Shown piece by piece: positions 49,853-62,128 of a DNA stretch of 64,000 bases (position 1 is the stretch's first letter; each line of letters begins with the position of its first letter). The position numbers were made by a program, and so were the translations under genes. The notes under the pieces were generated by a model. That model was given only the letters and a program-made list of their open reading frames with translations, was not told the origin of the DNA and did not search any database. The stretch is taken from contig JADNYV010000100.1 of NCBI GenBank assembly GCA_015501055.1, forward strand, positions 62,001-126,000, in the 5' to 3' direction. The stretch comes from Mucidula mucida (taxonomy: Eukaryota > Basidiomycota > Agaricomycetes > Agaricales > Physalacriaceae).

Positions 49853-52800
49853 ATGCCTCGCACCCCCACAGTTTCTACTACCTCTATCCGCCGCACTTCC
49901 TGCCCATATCCAGGATGTTTGAAGACCTTCAAGCCGGGCAACACCAGCGGACTCACTCGCCACGTCAAAGCTATCCACCACAAGATTCAGCAGCCACCAT
50001 CCAACCCGACACCAGCCTCACCCCCTCCTGCTTCCAATGATAGCGACGACCAGGAAATGCGCCACGATTTCACGCCGCCATCGCCACAGGATGAAGGACC
50101 AGAGCGGCAGCCCACCCCGGAGCCTGAGCTTCCTCGGCATCACAAGACCTTTCATCCTCATCTCACCGGTAAATACACTTGTCTATTCCTTTGATAAAAT
50201 CAATCTCATCGACTTAAAGGTACACCATGTGATGAAAACGGGCACGATCTACCCAACGGCACTCCTCCTCCTCCACCGCCGCCCCCTATCAATGCGCAGA
50301 ATCCATGGGCGCCATTCGCAGATCAGGTTGCCTTTCGCATGGCTAATCTATTATTCAAGCAGATGGAGGCATCGAAGGCGGATATTGATGAGATCATGGA
50401 GTGTTGGTCTCTGTCGTTGATGGGCACGGATAGGACTGGCCCGTTTTCCGACCACAATCACCTCTTCAACAGCATCGATGCCATCCCCTTTGGAAGTGCT
50501 CCATGGAAGTGCTTCCAGACGGCTGATGATCCTACTCTTCCTCCCACTGCACCGTCGTGGATGAAGGAGCGCTACCAGATCTGGTACCGCGATCCCGACG
50601 TCGTTATCGCCAATATGCTATCCAACCCCGACTTTGCCGGGGAATTCGATACTCGCCCGTACGTTCATCTCGGCGCAGATGGAAAACGCCGCTGGAGCGA
50701 ATTTATGTCTGGGAACTATTCGTGGAATCATGCGGTGCGGTTATCTTTACGTCTAGCATGCTGCACGTTGCTGAACCATTATTACAGACAAAGATCTATC
50801 AGGATGATCCAACAACGAAGGGCGCCATGTACGTTCCAATCATTGTTGGGAGCGATAAGACAACCGTCTCTGTCATGACGGGCAACGTCGAATACCATCC
50901 TTTGTACGCGATGATTGGAAACATCCACGGCGGCGCTCGACGTGCACATCGTAACGGTGTTATTCCGATTGGCTTCCTAGCAATACCTAAAGGTGTGTGC
51001 TACTAAGCTGCATATTCAAAAGGCCTTGTTCATTGACCTCTTTGCCAGCCAATCGACAATATGATGGCGATGTAGCCTATCGGAACTTCAAGCGACAGCT
51101 GTACCATGAATCGATTGCCTCAATTCTTCGTCCGTTGAAGCCAGCAATGGAGGTTCCCGTCGTTCGTCGATGCCCTGATGGCCACTTTCGTCGAGTCATA
51201 TATGACTTGGCGGCCTACATTGCCGATTATCCTGAGCAGGTTCTTTTGGCCGGCGTTGTTTCCGGATGGTGTCCAAAGTATGTATGTTCAACTGTGAGTA
51301 TAGACTGTGTTGCTTACTACTTGATCTCTAGATGCACGGCACTCAGCTCGGATCTGGATGGCCTCAATGCACGCCCGCGATCCCAGGAGTATACCGAGAA
51401 GTTGAGCGACGAGTTTGGTGGTGAGGGCACTCGGTTATGGGATAATTGGGGTATAGATGAATCTGTTGAGGTTCGTGCACTTCGCGTGGTGTTCGTTCTT
51501 ATTCTAACACGCTTCGTAGCCCTTTACGACTGAATTCCCCCGAGCGGACATTCATGAGATGATGGCATCCGACCTCCTTCATCAACTTATCAAAGGAACG
51601 TTCAAGGATCACCTCGTTGATTGGGTGGGCGAGTATCTCGAGCTCACGGAAGGCAGTACACGCGCAAAAGAGATTATGGATGATATTGATTGTCGGTTAG
51701 TGTTCTTTCGTTTTGTGTAGATCGGTGAGGCTGATCTAGTATTCAGGATTGCAGCATCTCCTCAGTGCCCAGGATTGCGCCGCTTTCCTCAAGGACGACG
51801 GTACAAGCAGTGGACCGGTGACGATTCCAAGGCACTTATGAAGGTATGCTTTCATTTGTGATGATAATCTGATATCTAAACGTTGTGTAGGTTTTTCTGC
51901 CAGCTATTGCGGAGTACGTTGAAGACGATGTTGTCAAATGCATCGCCGCGTTTATTGATTTCTGCTACCTGGCCCGTAAATCCGACATCACAGAGGATAC
52001 CCTTGTCGACATGCAAGCTGCTCTTACATGCTTTCACACCTACCGTCAGGTCTTCATCCGTGCTGGTGTACGTGAAAACTTCAACCTTCCGCGCCAGCAT
52101 GCTATGAAGCATTACTTCGACAACATCGTTGCTTTCGGTCCCCAAACGGTCTTTGTTCATCAATTACAGAGTCTCGCCACATCACTGCCGTGAAGAAACC
52201 TTGGCGGCGGTCTAATCGCTACAACGCGTTAAGCCAGATGCTTCTCATCAATCAGCGTCTGGACAAGCTCCACGCTCTCTACGCCGATCTCGTATTCCGG
52301 AATCTGCTCCCTCCTTCACATGCACCGCGTCCAGAGCCTTTTGATGGCGGCGACGAAGATGAAGGGCCCGTTGATGACAATCGGGTGCTTGCTGAAGTCG
52401 TGCATGCTGTAACGCGAAGTCAGCTTTGTGAATCTTTTAATTCTTCATGAACACTCATTTGTTTTATAGAGCCGCTTGCCATGTATTCACGCGATCTGTA
52501 TGAACTGGCCGTTGATGTTGATCAGCCTACTCTCCCAGAGCTCACGTGTCGATTCCTCTATGAGCAGCTCCACGCTGGCGATGTCATTCCTGACAACATT
52601 GACGACTGTCCACATATCGACTCCAATGTCTACGTTCATCATTCTGCTATCGCCTACTTCTATGCCCCGAGTGACATATCAGGGATACACGGTATGAAAC
52701 GCGAACACATTCGATCTACGCCCTCGTGGTACGGATATCCTCGCCGTGATTGTGCGCTTGTGGTTGAAGATGCGGACAAACCGGGCTTCCACGGCATGAG

Positions 52801-53131
52801 TGTTGTTCGCATCCTCTTGTTCTTTTCCTTCACGCAGAGTGGGGTAGAGTACCCGTGTGCGCTCGTTCACTGGTTCAATCGATATGGTGCCCGACCAGAC
52901 CCCAAGACGGGTATGTGGATGGTGAAGCCGGACAACCGTGGTCGTGATAGCAGAGAGCCATATCTCAGTGTTGTTCATCTTGATTCTCTTTTTCGTGGCG
53001 TACAGCTTCTTCCTGTATTCGGACCTGATCCGCTTCCAAAGGACTTTCACTACTCAGATACTTTAGATGCTTTCGATGCGTTCTATGTAAATAAGTATGT
53101 AGATTACCATGCATACGAGATGATATTTTAA
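49853..53131 (+). pseudogene. Plavaka transposase, copy 1 (one-base frameshift)
   Basis: The start ATG at 49853 gives MPRTPTVSTTSIRR and a C2H2 finger (CPYPGC...H-x4-H) with C-x4-C-x14-H-x4-H spacing. About nine exons follow with the Plavaka core, which I know from fungal genomes (Pfam Plavaka). Landmarks are NSIDAIPFGSAPWKCF, WYRDPDVVIANMLSNPDF, FMSGNYSWNHA, VPIIVGSDKTTVSVMTGN and RRAHRNGVIPIGFLAIPK. Then come GHFRRVIYDLAAYIADYPEQ, EFPRADIHEMMASDLLHQLI, and RYKQWTGDDSKALMK. The frame breaks at the C-run 52140-52143 (four C; copy 2 has five), inside the segment that reads GPPNGLCSSITESRH in copy 2. The last 300 codons are then out of frame. A C-terminal domain (FHGMSVVRILLFFSF, FPKDFHYSDTL-like end) follows. 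Copy 1 also has CPGLRR where copy 2 has FPGLRR. Either a real inactivation or a base-calling error in a C homopolymer. Confidence 0.85.
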
Positions 53132-53269
53132 GAACTTGACATGCTTGAAGTTTGACCAAGGGAAGACAGTCGGTGAGTTGTGTGGCAGGTTGCGACTCGG
53201 AGATGCATCACCATTTGCGAAGGATTCCAAAAACATTGCATTGGCATAAGACGGAGTTGAACCACGGCT

Positions 53270-53428
53270 GTACAAAGTCAGCCGTAAGTCACACTAGAAG
53301 GTGTAATGCACCGTAACCTCTGAACCAGCATAATACGGCGTAAGTCGACCATATTTGCTGTTTGAGATTACACCTCATTATGCGATTACACTGATTACAC
53401 TACTTTACGAGCCTTCGAACTTGCTGAT
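53270..53428 (+). repeat. Right subterminal repeat region of Plavaka copy 1
   Basis: Several GATTACAC/TTACG-like motifs (gattacacctc, gcgattacac, tgattacac, ggcgtaag) in the last 160 bp, mirroring the left end. Confidence 0.55.
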
Positions 53429-53432
53429 GTGC
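53429..53432 (+). repeat. Right target-site duplication of Plavaka copy 1 (GTGC)
   Basis: Matches 46787-46790. Confidence 0.5.
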
Positions 53433-53828
53433 AATGTCATCCGCTTTCCACCATCATCTTCGCCTCAATCGCTTGGAAGCGGCGCGTTTCCGCTTTAATA
53501 TGCGGTAATCGTACTGTCTTTCCTAAAATTTCACAATTGCGCCAATATTGGCTCTACTTCAATACACGGTTCTACTAAGTTTTACTTACTCCCAGTCATC
53601 CCAGTCTTGCCCTTCAACGAAATCGACCAAATCCTCCGTTACTACATACTCCGACCCCTCTCCACTCAGAAATCTGCATCAACATACGAAACGGATATCA
53701 CCGCACAGACTTGCTCCCACCGCATCGAAACCTCCTCTCGAAACACGACTGCTCGGTGATTTCCACTTCTCCACGTCGGCGCAGCTATCAACTTCTCCAG
53801 AGTAAAGACCAGACGCTAAGTGAGAACC

Positions 53829-55274
53829 TTAGTATGGCAAGGGGGAGAGTGGGCCGCCTCCTACCTTGTGTGCACGGGAGCGCGAAAGTAGCATGTTATG
53901 GAATGCTAGATGTGCGGGGGGGTCAATCCAAGGCCAGAGCAAGACAGCGTTATGCGTATCAAGGACTCGAAGACGGGGGAGAACGAGAATTCCATCATCG
54001 GTCGGAGTAAGGGCTTGAAGAACCTGGTCAGATATGTTAACTCCCGACAGTTCCAACTCTTCCACGCCACCCATCAAAGACAGGAAGTGTACAAAGTTGT
54101 TGGAATTAGTAGAAACCAAATTTAGATGAACTCGTAAAGTCTTTACGGATAAAAATCGGGTGAGACGACACCGGACATAGAGCATCGCGTTTGAGAAATT
54201 GAGAGTGAGGTCATTCAGCAGCGGCATCCGGAGAAACGCAAGATAAGCGGACAGATTTATCCGTCTGACTCCGTAGCCCCAGCTACAGAGAGCTTGAGGT
54301 GCGTCAACAAAGGTAGATCGAGGGGCTCTACAGCTTCCAGGGTAAGCCTACCACGACGTATGCGACCAGATACCGCAAAGAAGTCATTTGCCTGAGAATG
54401 TCCAGGTTGCCGTTGAAAACATGTTGTGCTCGTAATTGTATTCGACAATTTGGCTCCAAGGCAGAGAAACGATTGAGCGTCAGCCACGACTCGGAGGTGA
54501 CAGTGGACTGGAGCAGTGGCGCGACGAGAGCATATCAATGTTTGTTCGTCCGATATCCTATGGGCAGTCTCGAATCTCACACTTTGAGCAGAGGGAAAGT
54601 GCAGCCCTGGAAGAGAAGGATTCTGACAACGGAAGATCAAGACAACACTCTTCCACTGTCCTGTGGTGGCTGTAGGATATGGCGTAAGGAAATATGCCCT
54701 ATGGTGTCGCCATCACCCGAAGCGTAACGTCGAAAGGAAGACGCTTGTCCTGTCTATGTACAACGTTAGGAGGTAAACAGTATGTGGTAAAATCTGCGAT
54801 CTGTGCCGTATGCGGTGAAATCGAAACACGGTGTTGACCAGAGGAAAGGACAAGAGGTGACGAGATGCCGCCAGCTTCTGCAAACATAGGATACAGTCCA
54901 CGGTGCTTGATCCACTGATAGCGAGTTCCTTTCTCGATCATCGTAATCAATGCAGTGGGCGAAAATGAGACAGAGGATTTCGTTGGGAAGAGACCGGAGA
55001 GGATGAGTAAGCTTCTTGGCGCTGTTGAGGATAAAGGTGATCTGGTCGATACGCAGTGTGAGAGACTCGACGTCTCCTTGGTTTCCACAAGCATGTTCAT
55101 GACCGTCAGGTTGGAAAGAAGACTACGGGACTCGGAGATGATAGAACGAAGCTCGGAGATTTCGTAGTAGTTTGGTGGCGTGTTGACGTCGGCCAGGTGC
55201 TGGAATCGGGCGAAGGCATGAGTTAAGGAGGAGTGGAGGACTTCTGTATTGGCAAGGTACTCTGTAGGCTGCAT
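53829..55274 (-). pseudogene. F-box/LRR gene with frameshifts, between the two Plavaka copies
   Basis: Paralogue of the gene at 34015. The ATG region reads MQPTEYLANTEVLHSSL and FARFQHLADVNTPPNYYEI (intact copy: LDRFQYLATVNTPPD). The F-box-like motif HPLRSLPNEILCLIFAHC and APWTVSYVCRSWRHLVTSCP occur in another frame. The C-terminal unit FVHFLSLMGGVEELELSGV, then LVLPRLRVLDTHNAV (intact copy: FIAFLSIMGGVEKLQISW; LLPRLRILDVH), lies at 54227-53829. At least two frame changes have no splice sites to explain them. Similar length and block order show a formerly complete gene. Confidence 0.75.
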
Positions 55275-55774
55275 GATTCCTGGCTGCTATTTCAGGCGGT
55301 GAATTGGCTTGCGCCACCATGACAACCTTATCACGCACCTTTGAGAATGAGTCTGAGTAGCAGTACAGTCCGGAGCGTTGATCTACAGTCACAATGAGCA
55401 TATAAGCTATAGCTGGAGATGAAAACATCGGGCCTACCAGTTTTTGCGGCGATGAAGATAGTGGCAGGAGGAAAGAAGGGCACGTGGTGTTGCGCTCTGT
55501 TCTAGGTTTTAAGTACTGGTCAGTGCTGTGGAAGGCAGTGTCCATCAGGATTGCGCAGCCTTTTGATGACTCAGCGACTCTCAGGAAGACGCGCTGGCGG
55601 CGGAATCGCGAATCCGGCACATCCATGTGAACAAGTGTTTTGATTGATTGTAGACAATTGCAATGCTGCCATGAGCGCTTTAAGCTAGGCAAAGGCGAGG
55701 CCTCTAATGTGGAGCGCGTCTATATTCCCAGAGCATACATTTCTCTCTCGGGAACATTTCAGTCGTCAACCTGC
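55275..55774. other. Interval without a confident gene
   Basis: A minus frame of 189 codons (55692-55123) overlaps the start of the F-box remnant. It contains SPAIAYMLIVTVDQRSGLYC but has no recognised domain. Confidence 0.35.
55772..55774 (+). repeat. Left flanking TGC of Plavaka copy 2
   Basis: Matches TGC at 62425-62427. A 3-bp duplication fits the CACTA-like grouping of Plavaka, but three bases are weak evidence. Confidence 0.4.
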
Positions 55775-56230
55775 ATCAGCAAGTTGCTAGGCCCGTATTT
55801 GGCGTAATCCTACGGGAATTACGCGATTTACGCGATTATGCTTTACTGTAATCCTACAAGGTACATACGAAATTCATACACCTTGAATTACGTGAGATTA
55901 CGCCTAAGTTCTGTCCCGGATTACGCCTCGGATTACACCTCGTTCTCATGGTATACCAGTTTATGTTTTCCTTAGTTCGGGGCACACAAGAGATTCCAGT
56001 AAACAATCGATGTGAATTTAACAGATACGAATACGGCGTCACGCTACGCTACAGAAAATTTTGGTGGTACAGGCAGTACCGGTGTCGAGAGATAGTACAT
56101 TCAGAATGCCCAAGGAAAACAGCGACGGCGACGCGGATGCAGCACGCTCACGCTCACGCGATTGGTGCAGTGCCTAACAGAGGTGTTCGTCCTCAGCCGC
56201 AACTTGACAACACACAATCGGACTTACCAG

Positions 56231-58676
56231 TTAAGGCGACATGAAGAGTGTAGTGGCAGGTTGCTCGTCCTCGTCCTCCTCGTCACGGTCGTTCCCGGGC
56301 ACATGGATCTCGCCGCGAGTGGCTTTGATAACAGCCTCCGCCTTGCCAAAAATATCATCCCACTTCGCCTCGCTAAGCTTGCTAGCAGCCGGGAAAAAGT
56401 CGCGCATTGCCTCCGTGCCCCAAGGAACACGTTCAAAAGCGCCTCCTTTGTCGAAGGTCCCAGAAGCCCACTGCGTCAGGCCACGCTTGACCTGTAATCG
56501 ATTAAATAAAGGGAAGCCTTCACCAAAGAAAGAACAACTTACTGCCATGACCGCCAGACAAAGCATGCCGGCTGGTGGCCCGTACTTTGCAGACCAACCA
56601 CATCGGATTACAGTTCCACAAAGTAGGGCGAAGGTAGTGATGACCAAAGGTCCACGGAAGATACCTTTCGACTGGGATGAAATACAGTACAATCAGTTAA
56701 TTGAAAAAATGGCACAATTGACGACGTACCGTTGGATCATCAGGAAACTCGTACAGAAAGCGATTATCGCGAAAGCTGGTCCTCTACCCATTCAGCCCGG
56801 CAACTCTGGTGTATCATACTCCTCCATGTCCTCACTTTTCCAGTTCTCGGTAAACCGATGTTGAACCCGCTTTCCCAAGATTCGATCGGTGTGTGCGAAC
56901 AAAGACACGAGCCTATGGCAGAAGCATCAGACTAAGACAGCACACAAGTGCATAAAATGAGAGGAAACATACTACGACTCCCACTGCTGGGTGCGATGCA
57001 CGCTCGACTGAAGTGCCATTTTCGAGCTTGACTTTAGCAGCCGTGAGATGGGGAAAGGCATCGTTGAATTCTGCCTTGACTGTGGTCGTCGAAACTCGGA
57101 TGGCTGTTCGACCTGGAACGTATCTGCTAGCGTGCTCACCCATTCTAGAGAAGGCGGGCGCATGCAGATATCGTTCCATTTCTTGTGGTCCTGACGGCGG
57201 TAAAGGGGAGTGTCTTGCTATTCTGGTCCTTTGCGAGAATCTTACCAGATGATTTCCCACGTTCATTTCCGTCGATTGCGGCGACATCAGCGGCGACGAG
57301 TTTGACACCTCTCTTCTTGCCCTACACGCCCATCAGCATCGTCGTCGCAATCAGCAGCAGACATACCTTGGAGATCTTGGATGCTGCACGAGCTGCAGCC
57401 TTGGACTCAGCTGACTCATCAGCGTCGAACTCTCCCTTCACCACCTCCTCCTCCTCCTCATGAACGGCGACGGAATTCGACGACTTGGATGCCCGCCGCT
57501 GTTTGTAGAGTTGCTTGTACTTGGTGTTGAGGCCGCCGATTGTGGGCTTGCTAGCCTTCGCAGGAATTGATCTTGTCCGTTCGTGAGTTCCAATCTAGCA
57601 GGGTTAATAGTATGACTTACTCCGAGTCATCCTTTTTCTTGACTACAGTTGTTTTTGCATGGGCTTGCGGCTTTGGCTTGTCAAGTGCTGCTGTACCGGC
57701 ATCAACGCTGCGCCGAAGATTGGTTTTTGCGCCCTGTAAGTGTTTAAATTAGCAAAGGAATCTACGAAACGGGCGACTTACCCTCTTCTTCTCCTCTAGC
57801 CTTCTCATCACGCTTGGCTTTCTTTGCAGCTTTCTCCTGCTTGGCTCTTCTCATCGCCTTATACTCTCGGTATCCTTTGCCATCGCTGCTCTCAGATCCA
57901 GAGGAAGGTCGAGTACGTTTCTGTCTGCGGTGAGTTTTCTTCTCGCGATCCGGCGAAGGCTCATAGACGTCCGAGTCACCAGAGTCTACGCTTTCTTGAA
58001 TATCATCATGGATCACCTTCGATACAATGCCTCGCGTAGCTCGATGACGGGCTGGAGTAACTGGCGCAACGTCCATTTCCACATCACTCGCACCGCCGCC
58101 GACATTGCCACCGTCGCTCATGCTGACATCGTCACCGCCGCTGATGCCTTCGGATTCCGTATAAGGTGGATCATCGACGAGTCCGAGCTCTGCATTCATA
58201 GCGGCATTGGCAGCAGCACGGCGAGTCGTCGAGTTGTCTGATGCATTATCGTCGGACTGCTCGGCATCGCCCCCCGCACCCGCAAGTGCAGGTGATGGTG
58301 ATTTTGTGATGCTTGTTGGCGAGGGGGGTGCTGGCGGTGAAGGCGGCTGCGGTGGCGCGGTAGAGGGACGAACCAGAAGCTTGCGTGGCTTTGCCTTCGC
58401 AGCAATGCCGCCATCAGCTATGTCGGGACGAATATTCTGGGAATCAAGACGCTTTTTAGCGTCCGCGGCCTCGAAGGAAGAAATTCTAGCCTTGGATTCT
58501 GCCATTTTCTTTGCCCTTTCGTCCTCCTCATCCTTTTCGGCCTGCTTCTCCGCGTCCTTTTCAGCCTGCTTCTTCTCCCTCTCAGCTTGCTGCTCCTTTC
58601 GCGTCTGTGGTTTTCGAACACCCTCAGGCAGCGTATAGACCTTGTCGCGGTTACGTGTGCGCAGACCGGTGGACAT
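56231..58676 (-). pseudogene. Plavaka accessory gene, copy 2 (frame-disrupted)
   Basis: Counterpart of 47247-49679. Exon 1 (58676-57782) is 895 nt rather than 891, because a 4-nt difference near its donor changes the end from KERR to RGEEEG. Splicing at the same donor then puts the next exon out of frame. Between 56605 and 57195 about a dozen 1-2 nt indels break the exons encoding the conserved C-terminal region. One pair compensates: AYFVELYIRCGW of copy 1 becomes ALLCGTVIRCGW here. The final exon is unchanged. Confidence 0.75.
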
Positions 58677-58849
58677 GGCTGGGTGGGTCAGCCAAGGCAA
58701 AGATACGTCTAGAGACGGTCGTGGAGTCAAGGAAGGAACCGGCGTGATATAAGTCCAACTTTGAAATTGTGTTCGGAGTCATCGTAAGCTGCTCGATCAT
58801 AAACAAATTGCGGTGCTTAATCATCTCTCGCAGTTACAGCTAACCAACT
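58677..58849. promoter_or_regulatory. Divergent promoter region of Plavaka copy 2
   Basis: Same 173-bp spacing as copy 1, with no differences noticed by eye. Confidence 0.4.
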
Positions 58850-61800
58850 ATGCCTCGCACCCCCACAGTTTCTACTACCTCTATCCGCCGCACTTCCTGC
58901 CCATATCCAGGATGTTTGAAGACCTTCAAGCCGGGCAACACCAGCGGACTCACTCGCCACGTCAAAGCTATCCACCACAAGATTCAGCAGCCACCATCCA
59001 ACCCGACACCAGCCTCACCCCTCCTGCTTCCAATGATAGCGACGACCAGGAAATGCGCCACGATTTCACGCCGCCATCGCCGCAGGATGAAGGACCAGAG
59101 CGGCAGCCCACCCCGGAGCCTGAGCTTCCTCGGCATCACAAGACCTTTCATCCTCATCTCACCGGTAAATACACTTGTCTATTCCTTTGATAAAATCAAT
59201 CTCATCGACTTAAAGGTACACCATGTGATGAAAACGGGCACGATCTACCCAACGGCACTCCTCCTCCTCCACCGCCGCCCCCTATCAATGCGCAGAATCC
59301 ATGGGCGCCATTCGCAGATCAGGTTGCCTTTCGCATGGCTAATCTATTATTCAAGCAGATGGAGGCATCGAAGGCGGATATTGATGAGATCATGGAGTGT
59401 TGGTCTCTGTCGTTGATGGGCACGGATAGGACTGGCCCGTTTTCCGACCACGATCACCTCTTCAACAGCATCGATGCCATCCCCTTTGGAAGTGCTCCAT
59501 GGAAGTGCTTCCAGACGGCTGATGATCCTACTCTTCCTCCCACTGCACCGTCGTGGATGAAGGAGCGCTACCAGATCTGGTACCGCGATCCCGACGTCGT
59601 TATCGCCAATATGCTATCCAACCCCGACTTTGCCGGGGAATTCGATACTCGCCCGTACGTTCATCTCGGCGCAGATGGAAAACGCCGCTGGAGCGAATTT
59701 ATGTCTGGGAACTATTCGTGGAATCATGCGGTGCGGTTATCTTTACGTCTAGCATGCTGCACGTTGCTGAACCATTATTACAGACAAAGATCTATCAGGA
59801 TGATCCAACAACGAAGGGCGCCATGTACGTTCCAATCATTGTTGGGAGCGATAAGACAACCGTCTCTGTCATGACGGGCAACGTCGAATACCATCCTTTG
59901 TACGCGATGATTGGAAACATCCACGGCGGCGCTCGACGTGCACATCGTAACGGTGTTATTCCGATTGGCTTCCTAGCAATACCTAAAGGTGTGTGCTACT
60001 AAGCTGCATATTCAAAAGGCCTTGTTCATTGACCTCTTTGCCAGCCGATCGACAATATGATGGCGATGTAGCCTATCGGAACTTCAAGCGACAGCTGTAC
60101 CATGAATCGATTGCCTCAATTCTTCGTCCGTTGAAGCCAGCAATGGAGGTTCCCGTCGTTCGTCGATGCCCTGATGGCCACTTTCGTCGAGTCATATATG
60201 ACTTGGCGGCCTACATTGCCGATTATCCTGAGCAGGTTCTTTTGGCCGGCGTTGTTTCCGGATGGTGTCCAAAGTATGTATGTTCAACTGTGAGTATAGA
60301 CTGTGTTGCTTACTACTTGATCTCTAGATGCACGGCACTCAGCTCGGATCTGGATGGCCTCAATGCACGCCCGCGATCCCAGGAGTATACCGAGAAGTTG
60401 AGCGACGAGTTTGGTGGTGAGGGCACTCGGTTATGGGATAATTGGGGTATAGATGAATCTGTTGAGGTTCGTGCACTTCGCGTGGTGTTCGTTCTTATTC
60501 TAACACGCTTCGTAGCCCTTTACGACTGAATTCCCCCGAGCGGACATTCATGAGATGATGGCATCCGACCTCCTTCATCAACTTATCAAAGGAACGTTCA
60601 AGGATCACCTCGTTGATTGGGTGGGCGAGTATCTCGAGCTCACGGAAGGCAGTACACGCGCAAAAGAGATTATGGATGATATTGATTGTCGGTTAGTGTT
60701 CTTTCGTTTTGTGTAGATCGGTGAGGCTGATCTAGTATTCAGGATTGCAGCATCTCCTCAGTTCCCAGGATTGCGCCGCTTTCCTCAAGGACGACGGTAC
60801 AAGCAGTGGACCGGTGACGATTCCAAGGCGCTTATGAAGGTATGCTTCCATTTGTGATGATAATCTGATATCTAAACGTTGTGTAGGTTTTTCTGCCAGC
60901 TATTGCGGAGTACGTTGAAGACGATGTTGTCAAATGCATCGCCGCGTTTATTGATTTCTGCTACCTGGCCCGTAAATCCGACATCACAGAGGATACCCTT
61001 GTCGACATGCAAGCTGCTCTTACATGCTTTCACACCTACCGTCAGGTCTTCATCCGTGCTGGTGTACGTGAAAACTTCAACCTTCCGCGCCAGCATGCTA
61101 TGAAGCATTACTTCGACAACATCGTTGCTTTCGGTCCCCCAAACGGTCTTTGTTCATCAATTACAGAGTCTCGCCACATCACTGCCGTGAAGAAACCTTG
61201 GCGGCGGTCTAATCGCTACAACGCGTTAAGCCAGATGCTTCTCATCAATCAGCGTCTGGACAAGCTCCACGCTCTCTACGCCGATCTCGTATTCCGGAAT
61301 CTGCTCCCTCCTTCACATGCACCGCGTCCAGAGCCTTTTGATGGCGGCGACGAAGATGAAGGGCCCGTTGATGACAATCGGGTGCTTGCTGAAGTCGTGC
61401 ATGCTGTAACGCGAAGTCAGCTTTGTGAATCTTTTAATTCTTCATGAACACTCATTTGTTTTATAGAGCCGCTTGCCATGTATTCACGCGATCTGTATGA
61501 ACTGGCCGTTGATGTTGATCAGCCTACTCTCCCAGAGCTCACGCGTCGATTCCTCTATGAGCAGCTCCACGCTGGCGATGTCATTCCTGACAACATTGAC
61601 GACTGTCCACATATCGACTCCAATGTCTACGTTCATCATTCTGCTATCGCCTACTTCTATGCCCCGAGTGACATATCAGGGATACACGGTATGAAACGCG
61701 AACACATTCGATCTACGCCCTCGTGGTACGGATATCCTCGCCGTGATTGTGCGCTTGTGGTTGAAGATGCGGACAAACCGGGCTTCCACGGCATGAGTGT

Positions 61801-62128
61801 TGTTCGCATCCTCTTGTTCTTTTCCTTCACGCAGAGTGGGGTAGAGTACCCGTGTGCGCTCGTTCACTGGTTCAATCGATATGGTGCCCGACCAGACCCC
61901 AAGACGGGTATGTGGATGGTGAAGCCGGACAACCGTGGTCGTGATAGCAGAGAGCCATATCTCAGTGTTGTTCATCTTGATTCTCTTTTTCGTGGCGTAC
62001 AGCTTCTTCCTGTATTCGGACCTGATCCGCTTCCAAAGGACTTTCACTACTCAGATACTTTAGATGCTTTCGATGCGTTCTATGTAAATAAGTATGTAGA
62101 TTACCATGCATACGAGATGATATTTTAA
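58850..62128 (+). pseudogene. Plavaka transposase, copy 2 (early one-base frameshift)
   Basis: Identical exon layout to copy 1. After the C2H2 finger the C-run at 59018-59021 has four C, where copy 1 has five (50021-50025). The reading therefore moves from NPTPASP to a wrong frame (LLLPMIATTRK) for the rest of exon 1. All later exons look intact, including FPGLRRFPQGRRYKQWTGDD and GPPNGLCSSITESRH, the latter being the motif broken in copy 1. The protein could be rescued only by an internal start downstream of the lesion, which would lack the finger. Residues where the copies differ (FPGLRR versus CPGLRR; ADRQ versus ANRQ) favour copy 2 as closer to the family. Homopolymer error is an alternative explanation. 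Confidence 0.82.

Larger units (their letters stand above)
46791..53428 (+). mobile_element. Plavaka-type DNA transposon, copy 1 (6.64 kb)
   Basis: A unit repeated almost exactly at 55775-62424 in the same orientation. The termini are inverted: left ATCAGCAAGTT..., right (reverse complement) ATCAGCAAGTT..., with 11 bp perfect and then a weaker AGGCnCGTA similarity. It is flanked by GTGC on both sides (46787-46790 and 53429-53432), or by TGC if one terminal base is assigned differently. It contains a minus-strand accessory gene (47247-49679), a 173-bp divergent promoter region, and a plus-strand Plavaka transposase (49853-53131). Short GATTACRC-like repeats are concentrated at both ends. The transposase carries a 1-nt frameshift at 52140-52143. 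Confidence 0.88.
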
